A stretch of DNA of 64,000 bases from Chitinophagaceae bacterium (lineage in GTDB: Bacteria > Bacteroidota > Bacteroidia > Chitinophagales > Chitinophagaceae), in NCBI GenBank assembly GCA_947504605.1, contig CANNJE010000001.1, positions 1 to 64,000 on the forward strand. Reading direction: 5' to 3'. Made by a program: the position numbers and the translations under genes. Below are positions 56,906-64,000 of the stretch, one piece after another (within the stretch, counting starts at the first letter, position 1; every line of letters begins with the position of its first letter). The notes under the pieces are model-generated. The model saw only the letters and a list, made by a program, of their open reading frames with translations. It ran no database searches and had not been told where the DNA came from.

Positions 56906-59836
56906 TTAATTCATTAATGCCTGATAAATGGTTTCGTGAATTTTGGGACGTACGTTCATTTTAAGTAACACATCACTCCCAGATGGATTTACCCGGTTGC
57001 TTAAAAATACAAATACCAGATTTTTGTCAGGGTCTGCCCACGTGCAGGTTCCTGTAAATCCGGTATGGCCAAAAGTTCTAGGGGATGCAGATAATGTGGG
57101 GTATGCTTCTTTGCGTGTATTGTTGTCTTTTTCGGGTTTGTCAAAACCATACCCACGCCTACTGATGTTACTTTGATAGTTCGTAAATAAATCAATGGTT
57201 TCTTTTTTTAAATAATGTTTGCCATTATATACACCTCCATTCATAAGCATTTGCATAATGGAGGCAATATCATAAACATTGCTAAATAAGCCGGCATGCC
57301 CTGCAACACCTCCCATCATGGCAGCTCCAGGATCATGAACATCGCCCCTAAGTAGCTGGCTTCTAAATTTAACTTCATCTTCAGTGGGTACAATGCGGCT
57401 GATAGGCATATTTTGTAATGGCATAAATCCGGCAGATGATAAGCTCATCGGAGCGAAGAAGGTTTTTTTTACATAAACATCTAAAGGCATTCCACTGATC
57501 GCTTCTACAATTTTACCAAGAAAAATAAAATCATTATCGCTGTATACATATTTATCCTGTGCCCCAAGTGGACTCTTTAATATTTTAAAACGGATACTAT
57601 CCTCCCATCTGTTTGCCAGATAGAAATTTTTAGCTACCCGAATATTAAATGAATCTTTTTTTCTTTCTGAATAAATACCGGGCAAAGGTTTGCCGGCGGT
57701 ATCTATGGTTTCTTTATAAAACGGAATATAAGAAACAAGGCCTGCCTGATGTAACAGTATTTTTCGAATAGAAAGTTTTTCTTTATTGGAGCCCCTTACA
57801 TACGGAAGATAATCCCCTAAAGTTTTATCAAGGTTTATTTTATCTTCATCATATAACTTCATTACCGAAATAGTTGTTGCGCAAATTTTTGTAACAGACG
57901 CCATATCAAAAACCGACTCAATATTCATCGTTTCTTTAGCATCATAAGTATAGTTGCCATAAGCTTTTTCATAAGCAATTTTACCATCTTTTAAAATTAA
58001 AACTACACAGCCAGGTGCTGCTTTTTTACTTATGGCGTCATTTGTAATAGAATCAATTTTGTGAATACGAGCCATATCTAATCCCCACTGATTTTCGGCA
58101 ATATTTTGTGTAAATAGCTGAGCTGAAATACTGCTTCCAAATGTTAAATTGTCACATACGGTTACCGGTAAAACACCTTTGTAAGCAAGTTTACCTTGCA
58201 GCATATTAACTGCAACATCCTGTATGATATCATCATCTTCATAACAAACTACCAGATTTTTTGCGTCACACCAGTTTTTTGCTGCATAGGTATTTGCAAA
58301 TTGAAAAATGATGCTGTTTGTTTTTTGGTTTAGTTCATTAACCAATTTTACAGATTGTGTATTTAATCCAAAATTATTTGCAGGAGTTCTGTTTATATTA
58401 TGTATTCCTATTATTACTTTCTTAAACTCCTTACTTATCTTGTTTACAAAAAGGTCTAACTCTTCATTGTTTTTCAATTCTACCTCGGGATAAAATACGG
58501 TTGCATTATAATCTTCCCTTATTCTTTTTGCAAAATTGTTTTCTGTTTTTGTTCCAATAATCACCAATGCAATATCTTCTGATTTATTATTATCCCAGGT
58601 TGACAAGGGGAAAAAACTATTGTCTTTTTTTGCAGCCAATGTAATTGCATTTTCTGCAATGAGTTTACGCATGGCAGGTATTTCTGCGTTTAACTTTGCA
58701 GTAAGATTTTGAGTGTTGATTTGTTGGTAATTATTTAAACCATAAGCATATTTAGCTTCTAAAACCTTTTTGCAATGCCCTTCTATGTCTGACCAGCTTA
58801 ACTTTTTTTCGTCAATAGCAACTTTTATTTTTTCAATTGCAAGCGGTACATCTCCTGGAAGACAGAGCATATCATTGCCGGCAATAAGAGACTGAACGGA
58901 AGCTTCTCCATTTGGAAAGAATTTTTTTACCCCCTGCATTTCCAATGCATCTGTAAAAGTTAGTCCCTGATATCCAAGTCTGCCACGCATCAATTGATTA
59001 ATATTAAGTGGCGAAAGGGATGTAGCTCTATTGGAAGTAGTATCAATTGCTGGAATGTAAAGATGTGCCAGCATAACGCTTCCAATGCCAGCGTTAAAAA
59101 TTTGCCTGAATGGATAAAGCTCCAATGAATCTAATTGTGCGATGCTTTTATTTATTATAGGTAAGTCATAATGAGAATCTACCGACACATCTCCATGGCC
59201 AGGGAAATGTTTGGCACATGCCATTACCCCAATATCCTGCATGCCCTTCATATAAGCAATTCCGTAATCGGCTACTTTAAATTTATCCTCGCCAAAGCTG
59301 CGATCGTTTATAACTGGATTGTTGGGATTGTTGTTTACATCTACTACAGGTGCATAGTTTACCTGTATGCCCACACGCTTGCATTGTTCGCCCACCAGCT
59401 TTCCGTAATTGTAAACGATGGTTGCATCCCGCATAGCACCCAGCATCATCTGGCGGGGCAAAGGCAGAACGCTGTCAATCATGCGCATACCTACACCCCA
59501 TTCTGCATCAATACACATTAAAATAGGGGTTTTTGCTTTTGCCTGCAGCCTGTTGATGATCTCTGCCTGCTTTACGGGGCTACCCTGAAAAATACAAATT
59601 CCGCCAATATTATATAGATTGATTAGAGAATCAACTTTTTCTTCGTAAAAAGTTACCTGTTTTGTTTTACTATCAATAGTAGAAAGGCGTACAACCATAA
59701 GCTGAGCAATACGCTCATCATTATTCAAAGTTTTATATACACTGTCTGCCCAAAGACTCGCTTTATTATTTTGCGCATTTACTTTACCGAACAACAATAG
59801 AAAGGAGCAGGAAAACAAACAAATAAATTTCATCAT
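56906..59836 (-). CDS. Fusion of GH3 beta-N-acetylglucosaminidase and serine hydrolase (beta-lactamase family)
   Basis: The 976-residue secreted protein has a signal peptide (residues 1-21). A GH3 domain (about 25-370) carries KHFPGHGDVSVDSHYDLP near 210 (given by KHFPGHG and the Asp-His pair typical of NagZ-type enzymes) and FTDALEMQGV near 291 with the nucleophile Asp. A second GH3-like region follows. The C-terminal class C beta-lactamase-like domain (about 610-976) has SVTK near 643, YSDN near 788 and HTGFTG. It likely cuts GlcNAc-containing muropeptides and acts on D-Ala peptides or esters in the periplasm. Confidence 0.92.
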   Translation of the reverse strand: MMKFICLFSCSFLLLFGKVNAQNNKASLWADSVYKTLNNDERIAQLMVVRLSTIDSKTKQVTFYEEKVDSLINLYNIGGICIFQGSPVKQAEIINRLQAKAKTPILMCIDAEWGVGMRMIDSVLPLPRQMMLGAMRDATIVYNYGKLVGEQCKRVGIQVNYAPVVDVNNNPNNPVINDRSFGEDKFKVADYGIAYMKGMQDIGVMACAKHFPGHGDVSVDSHYDLPIINKSIAQLDSLELYPFRQIFNAGIGSVMLAHLYIPAIDTTSNRATSLSPLNINQLMRGRLGYQGLTFTDALEMQGVKKFFPNGEASVQSLIAGNDMLCLPGDVPLAIEKIKVAIDEKKLSWSDIEGHCKKVLEAKYAYGLNNYQQINTQNLTAKLNAEIPAMRKLIAENAITLAAKKDNSFFPLSTWDNNKSEDIALVIIGTKTENNFAKRIREDYNATVFYPEVELKNNEELDLFVNKISKEFKKVIIGIHNINRTPANNFGLNTQSVKLVNELNQKTNSIIFQFANTYAAKNWCDAKNLVVCYEDDDIIQDVAVNMLQGKLAYKGVLPVTVCDNLTFGSSISAQLFTQNIAENQWGLDMARIHKIDSITNDAISKKAAPGCVVLILKDGKIAYEKAYGNYTYDAKETMNIESVFDMASVTKICATTISVMKLYDEDKINLDKTLGDYLPYVRGSNKEKLSIRKILLHQAGLVSYIPFYKETIDTAGKPLPGIYSERKKDSFNIRVAKNFYLANRWEDSIRFKILKSPLGAQDKYVYSDNDFIFLGKIVEAISGMPLDVYVKKTFFAPMSLSSAGFMPLQNMPISRIVPTEDEVKFRSQLLRGDVHDPGAAMMGGVAGHAGLFSNVYDIASIMQMLMNGGVYNGKHYLKKETIDLFTNYQSNISRRGYGFDKPEKDNNTRKEAYPTLSASPRTFGHTGFTGTCTWADPDKNLVFVFLSNRVNPSGSDVLLKMNVRPKIHETIYQALMN

Positions 59837-59960
59837 GCATTTTATTTATAAGCACAAAGTAAGAAGTTTTAACTTTTGCAAGACGAACAATATAGTTTTT
59901 AGTGCTAATCCATAACGATAAGTGGTTAAAAAACTCCCGTTTAATTATTCGAATTCGAAA

Positions 59961-59995
59961 TTTGGAGCTTTTAGAGGCTGTTGTGCTTATTTTTG
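59961..59995 (+). promoter_or_regulatory. Promoter for mutL
   Basis: TTTG at 59961-59964 and TATTTTTG at 59988-59995 (exact TAnnTTTG) lie 23 bases apart. Transcription would begin near 60002, so translation cannot start at the upstream TTG 59981. Confidence 0.55.
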
Positions 59996-60019
59996 CATCA
60001 AATTAAACCATCATTTACT

Positions 60020-61858
60020 TTGCCGGATATTATTCAATTATTACCTGATAACATTGCCAATCAAATAGCTGCCGGAGAAGTGATTCAACGTCCTGCCAGT
60101 GCGGTAAAGGAGTTGCTGGAAAATGCGGTAGATGCCGGAGCAGATGAAATCAGGTTGCTTGTTAATGATGCAGGAAAAGCATTGATACAGGTGATTGATA
60201 ATGGAAAAGGCATGAGTGAAACCGATGCCCGAATGGCATTTGAACGCCATGCCACATCAAAAATCAGGAATATTGATGATCTGTTTCGAATCAAAACAAT
60301 GGGATTTAGGGGTGAAGCGCTAGCAAGTATTGCCGCAGTAGCTCAAGTAGAAATGAAAACAAAGAGAGCGGAGGATGAAACGGGTGTTTACTTGGAAATT
60401 GAAAATAGTGTTGTAAAAAAGCAGGAGCCGGTAGCAATGGAAAAAGGCAGCAGCATTGCCATGAAAAATTTGTTTTTTAATGTGCCCGCCCGAAGAAATT
60501 TTCTAAAAAGTAATGCATCAGAATTAAAACATATTGTTGATGAATTTATAAGGGTGGCAATGGCTTTCCCTGAAATTTTCTTTTCATTATCTTCTAATGG
60601 TCAACAGGTTTTTCACTTGGAAAAAGGTTCGCTTAAACAACGCATTGTACAGATATTAGGCAGTAGCTACAATGCCAAACTAGTAAGCGTGCAAGAGCAT
60701 ACAGATTACCTAGATATTATTGGTTTTGTTGGCAAACCTGAAACAGCTAAAAAAACAAGAGGGGATCAATACTTTTTTGTTAATAACCGTTTTATAAAAA
60801 GTGCTTATTTGAATCATGCAGTGATGAATGCTTTTGACGAAATGATTGCCAAAGACAGTTATCCGATGTATGCTTTATTCATAGACCTTGATCCTGCACA
60901 ATTGGATATTAATGTACATCCAACCAAGCAGGAAATAAAATTTGAGGACGAAAAAATTGTGTATGCTTTTGTTCAAAGTGCCGTAAAACATGCTTTGGCA
61001 CAATTTAGTATTACCCCCACACTGGATTTTGATCTTGATGCCGGGATACAAAACCTTGATGCAGTGAATAAGCCATTTACAGATGAAATAAAATCATCTA
61101 CAGCTTCCTCTTCGTTGTATCAAACTTTCACACAAAAAAATCAGGCACATTTTATTGAAAATAAAAGTGAACTGAAACACTGGAAGGACTTTTATGAGCC
61201 CAAGTCAAATACAACTGGTGTTTTAGCTCAAAGACCTTTTGCCGACGATGAGTTTACAACCATAAAATCACAGGCAGAGAACTCGGGGTTAAAAACTGAA
61301 CACCTTGTGCAGATTCACAATGCATACATCGTTGTACAAAATGATAAAGGATATTTACTTATTAATCAACAAAACGCACATGAGCGGGTGTTGTACGAAA
61401 GGTTTACGAATGCTGTTTCAGGAAAAGCAATAGCAACACAAAGAAGTTTGTTTCCCGGAACAATCGACTTGTCTGCGGCCGATGTTGTTTTACTGACAGA
61501 ATTGTTACCTGATTTAAACCTGTTGGGTTATTTGCTGGAACCTTTTGGTAACAATACTTTTGTTGTGCAGGGTACTCCAGCAGATATGGAATCTGGTAAC
61601 GAAAAAATGGCACTTGAAAAAATGCTGGAGCAGTACAAACATTTTAGCACTGATCTTAAATTTTCTAAAAGAGAAAAATTATTACGGTCTATGGCCTTGC
61701 AACAAGCTATAAAATCAGGAACAGTACTAGGTCAAAAAGAAATGAATGTTTTGGTAACCGAACTTTTTGAATGTAATATTCCTAATAGTACCCCTAGTGG
61801 GAAACCTACTTATATGGGATTTAAAAAAGAGGAACTAGATAAAATGTTTGGCAGATAA
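60020..61858 (+). CDS. mutL: DNA mismatch repair protein MutL, probable TTG start
   Basis: MutL couples MutS mismatch recognition to downstream nicking. The GHKL ATPase domain has the family motifs IAAGEVIQRPASAVKELLENAVDAGA (in part: NAVDAGA), DNGKGM, HATSKI and TMGFRGEALASIA. The C-terminal dimerisation domain starts near residue 420. The conserved start PDIIQLLPDNIANQIAAGE follows TTG 60020, and no ATG is in range, so TTG is the likely start (612 residues). The C-terminal DQHA(x)2E(x)4E endonuclease motif appears as NQQNAHERVLYERF, with Asn-Gln-Gln-Asn in place of Asp-Gln-His-Ala, so nicking activity is doubtful. Confidence 0.94.
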   Translation: MPDIIQLLPDNIANQIAAGEVIQRPASAVKELLENAVDAGADEIRLLVNDAGKALIQVIDNGKGMSETDARMAFERHATSKIRNIDDLFRIKTMGFRGEALASIAAVAQVEMKTKRAEDETGVYLEIENSVVKKQEPVAMEKGSSIAMKNLFFNVPARRNFLKSNASELKHIVDEFIRVAMAFPEIFFSLSSNGQQVFHLEKGSLKQRIVQILGSSYNAKLVSVQEHTDYLDIIGFVGKPETAKKTRGDQYFFVNNRFIKSAYLNHAVMNAFDEMIAKDSYPMYALFIDLDPAQLDINVHPTKQEIKFEDEKIVYAFVQSAVKHALAQFSITPTLDFDLDAGIQNLDAVNKPFTDEIKSSTASSSLYQTFTQKNQAHFIENKSELKHWKDFYEPKSNTTGVLAQRPFADDEFTTIKSQAENSGLKTEHLVQIHNAYIVVQNDKGYLLINQQNAHERVLYERFTNAVSGKAIATQRSLFPGTIDLSAADVVLLTELLPDLNLLGYLLEPFGNNTFVVQGTPADMESGNEKMALEKMLEQYKHFSTDLKFSKREKLLRSMALQQAIKSGTVLGQKEMNVLVTELFECNIPNSTPSGKPTYMGFKKEELDKMFGR

Positions 61859-61887
61859 TACAACTACCTTTTATTTATTGTTAACAT

Positions 61888-61923
61888 AAAAAAATCCTGC
61901 AGTTTTTGGCTGCAGGATTTTTT
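61888..61923. terminator. Bidirectional terminator between mutL and the PKD protein gene
   Basis: A perfect stem pairs AAAAAATCCTGCAG ending at 61902 with CTGCAGGATTTTTT at 61910-61923 around a 7-base loop. It has a six-base T run on plus and an A/T run for the minus gene ending at 61937. Confidence 0.9.
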
Positions 61924-61936
61924 ATAGATGTTTTTA

Positions 61937-64000
61937 TTACATTTTATTAAATCTGGAATAACATATCCTGTTTCCATAAATCACTTTTATATTATACAAT
62001 CCAGGAACTAAATCATTTACATTTATGGAAACAATGTTGTTGCCGGAAGAACCTTGCTGATGTTTTGATCTTACTAGAGTATTTATTGTATTATAGATGT
62101 ATACATGAATCATTTCTGGTTGTGCCAATTGCAAAGCAACATTAATCAAACTACTTGTAGGGTTTGGATAGGCTTGTAATTCGCAAATTTGTGATGTCTG
62201 CTCTATCCTGATAATACTGCAGTATTCTTTTACACAACCCCCTAAAGTTATTGCCCTTAAACAAACTCTATAATACCCAGTATCGTTAAAAACGTAGGCC
62301 GGGTTGTTCTGATGCAATGTTACAGGAACTTGGGTGGAAGTAGACAGTTTAACAATTGTCCAAGTTTGGTCCTGAATGGGGAAATTAGCATTGGCGTAAA
62401 AATAAATTTTATTGGAAATAAAAGGATCTCTTTGATAAGTATATCCAACATGAATGCTATCGCAATTAATTTGCGGAAGTATAGTTATGACCTTGCATAT
62501 TTCTCTTACGCAAGGGGTAGTTCCAGGTGTGTTACTATTTTTCTTTACTCTCAAACAAACGGGATAAGTACCTGCGGCAATGTAAGTATGATTTGGATTG
62601 ACATCCAGAGACGAGGTGCCATCGCCAAATGTCCATCTTACAGAATCTGTAGGAGATAATGGATTGCTTAAATTTTGGAACGCAAAATTTAAAGGGTTGC
62701 TGCTATTGGTCCAAGTAAAATATGCTACCAAATTACAATTTTGGGTTGTACCCACAACAATGGTTTTACATATTTCTCTTACACATACAGCCGTACCAGT
62801 AGCATTTAAATTTTTCTTCACTCGTAAACAAACGGTGTAAGTGCCGGGGTTTGTATAGGTATGTGAAGGGTTAACTCCCAATGAAGACGTACCGTCACCA
62901 AAAGTCCATCTGATAGAATCTGTTGCAGCTAATGGTATACTTAAGTTTTGAAAATTAAAAGTTAAAGGATTGGAACTAGTATTTGTCCAGGTAAAATTTG
63001 CAGTAAGGTTACAGGTTTGATTAACAATAACTGTTTTACATATTTCCCTTACACAGGGCTCAGAGCCGGGAGTATTTCCATTCTTCTTTACTCTCAAACA
63101 AACATTATAGGTACCCGCATTGGCAAATGTATGAGTTGGATTAACATCTATGGAAGAAGTTCCATCACCAAATGTCCATCTAACAGAATCCGTGGGTGCT
63201 AAAGGGTTGCTTAAATTTTGAAATGCTACCGATAAAGGATTGTTTGAAAGTGCTGTCCAGTTAAAGTAAGCTACAAGGTTACAAGATTGAACGACTGTAA
63301 CTGTTTTACAAAATTCCCTAACGCACGGTGTGTTGGATACACTGCTATTTTTCTTTACTCTTAAACAAACTGTATAAGTTCCCGGATTTGTATAAGTATG
63401 CATTGGATTAATATCCAATGAACTAGTGCCGTCGCCAAATGTCCATCTCACAGAATCAGTAGGAGACAAGGGGACGCTTAAATTTTGAAACACAATTGAT
63501 AAAGGACTTGTGGCAACTGCAGTCCAATTAAAGTAAGCTACAAGGTTACAAGGTTGTGTAACAATAACTGTCTTACAAATCTCACTCACACATGGAGCAG
63601 TACCGGGAGTATTGCTATTTTTCTTTATTCTTAAACAAACATTATAAGTGCCAGCACTTGTATAAACATGTGTAGGATTGAGATCGAGAGAAGATAATCC
63701 ATCTCCAAAAGTCCATCTGATAGAATCTGTTGAAGCTAAAGGAGCACTTAAATTTTGAAATGTAATCGCTAAGGGGTTAGCGGTCCCTGAAGTCCAGTTA
63801 AAATTTGAAACCAGATTGCATGACTGCTGTATGATTAATGTAACTACAGCAGAGTCTGCGCAAACAAAAACACCATTAAGATTATACCTGCTTAAATAGT
63901 GTTTTATTGTATATGTCCCTGGTGTTGTAAAACTATGTAAAGGTGATGCAAGGCCACTTGTAGGTGTGCCATCACCAAAAAGCCAGTTGTGATGAACAAA
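61937..64000 (-). CDS. Cysteine-rich PKD-repeat protein with T9SS sorting domain (5' part outside window)
   Basis: The frame is open to the window edge, giving 687 residues without the N-terminus. Upstream of the C-terminus come five PKD-type repeats of 89-92 residues (62462-63820), each with WTFGDGTSS and four Cys (CNL, VCLR, PCVRE and ICK). A sixth, divergent PKD domain (WLFGDGTPTSG) is cut by the edge. Residues after the repeats form another beta domain. The last 80 residues match a type A sorting domain: LQAYPNPTSSLINV, then GLYNIKVIYGNRICYSRF. The protein should pass through T9SS to the cell surface; its ligand is unknown. Confidence 0.85.
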   Translation of the reverse strand, partial: FVHHNWLFGDGTPTSGLASPLHSFTTPGTYTIKHYLSRYNLNGVFVCADSAVVTLIIQQSCNLVSNFNWTSGTANPLAITFQNLSAPLASTDSIRWTFGDGLSSLDLNPTHVYTSAGTYNVCLRIKKNSNTPGTAPCVSEICKTVIVTQPCNLVAYFNWTAVATSPLSIVFQNLSVPLSPTDSVRWTFGDGTSSLDINPMHTYTNPGTYTVCLRVKKNSSVSNTPCVREFCKTVTVVQSCNLVAYFNWTALSNNPLSVAFQNLSNPLAPTDSVRWTFGDGTSSIDVNPTHTFANAGTYNVCLRVKKNGNTPGSEPCVREICKTVIVNQTCNLTANFTWTNTSSNPLTFNFQNLSIPLAATDSIRWTFGDGTSSLGVNPSHTYTNPGTYTVCLRVKKNLNATGTAVCVREICKTIVVGTTQNCNLVAYFTWTNSSNPLNFAFQNLSNPLSPTDSVRWTFGDGTSSLDVNPNHTYIAAGTYPVCLRVKKNSNTPGTTPCVREICKVITILPQINCDSIHVGYTYQRDPFISNKIYFYANANFPIQDQTWTIVKLSTSTQVPVTLHQNNPAYVFNDTGYYRVCLRAITLGGCVKEYCSIIRIEQTSQICELQAYPNPTSSLINVALQLAQPEMIHVYIYNTINTLVRSKHQQGSSGNNIVSINVNDLVPGLYNIKVIYGNRICYSRFNKM
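62462..63820 (-). repeat. Five tandem repeats of 267-276 bp encoding PKD domains
   Basis: Taking the codon of the first Cys of each unit (62462, 62735, 63011, 63281, 63548, 63818), unit lengths are 273, 276, 270, 267 and 270 bases. Each codes for one PKD domain with near-identical WTFGDG and C[LV]RVKKN segments. The similarity suggests recent duplication or gene conversion. Confidence 0.85.

Noticed and set aside
62312..63202. Plus-strand frames opposite the PKD repeats
   Set aside because: They recur with the repeat period and are only antisense readings of it.
62462..63820. Regular repeat array as a possible CRISPR
   Set aside because: Units are about 270 bases, fully coding in one frame and encode PKD domains; no short direct repeats with unique spacers and no cas genes.

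Overview
The window is AT-rich and reads as a chromosomal segment of a Bacteroidota bacterium, most likely family Chitinophagaceae. The reasons are a type IX secretion (T9SS) C-terminal sorting domain on a PKD-repeat protein, a SusD-type remnant, a GH3/serine-hydrolase fusion, a LutB/LutC pair, a short CarB and a short ComEC, several matches to the Bacteroidetes promoter (TTTG, about 20 bases, TAnnTTTG), and the absence of strong Shine-Dalgarno sequences. The family assignment is inference; no rRNA, tRNA, CRISPR array, insertion sequence or prophage was seen.

Layout. 1-6.7 kb (minus): a DUF4369-type thioredoxin lipoprotein cut by the window edge, gatB, a two-PDZ periplasmic protein with an operator-like promoter, a GNAT acetyltransferase and alaS. 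6.9-9.1 kb (plus): M23 endopeptidase, MerR regulator, thioredoxin-like protein. 9.1-15.5 kb (minus): a compact seven-gene run rsfS-ftsH-lutC-GGCT-lpxH-propeller-like protein-mscS. 15.6-18.8 kb: birA (plus), then a minus group of a large M23 protein, bcp and a small HExxH protein. 18.9-28.0 kb (plus): MORN protein, carB, a 23S rRNA pseudouridine synthase, comEC, purH, an EamA transporter. 28.0-34.1 kb (minus): a deacetylase-like protein behind lutB, an M14 peptidase, and an internally deleted susD pseudogene. 34.5-36.2 kb (plus): a CoA-transferase and an 86-residue orphan; kbl faces them on minus.

37.6-42.4 kb (plus): a small secreted peptide, an ECF sigma factor, its probable membrane anti-sigma factor and an outer-membrane barrel protein, then a methyltransferase and an L,D-transpeptidase. 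42.4-44.5 kb (minus): queA with an alpha/beta hydrolase. 44.6-52.5 kb (plus): an M16 peptidase, a small cysteine-containing secreted protein, and an ABC/HlyD/TolC export triad whose ATPase lacks several hallmark residues. 52.7-56.8 kb: a TetR regulator divergent from a SulP transporter, beta-carbonic anhydrase and a DUF2490 protein, which looks like a regulated bicarbonate module. 56.9-64 kb: GH3/serine-hydrolase fusion (minus), mutL (plus, probable TTG start) and the PKD-repeat protein (minus, 5' end outside the window).

Most genes are housekeeping (translation, purine, pyrimidine and lipid A synthesis, cell-wall turnover, DNA repair). The parts that stand out are the degenerate ABC exporter triad, the twin palindromes over the PDZ-gene promoter, the palindrome-rich tetR/sulP intergenic region, the deleted susD gene, the orphan sigma/anti-sigma/barrel module and the four-cysteine PKD repeats. 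Start codons were moved inward for nine genes where a promoter, terminator, signal peptide or family alignment argued against the longest reading frame.
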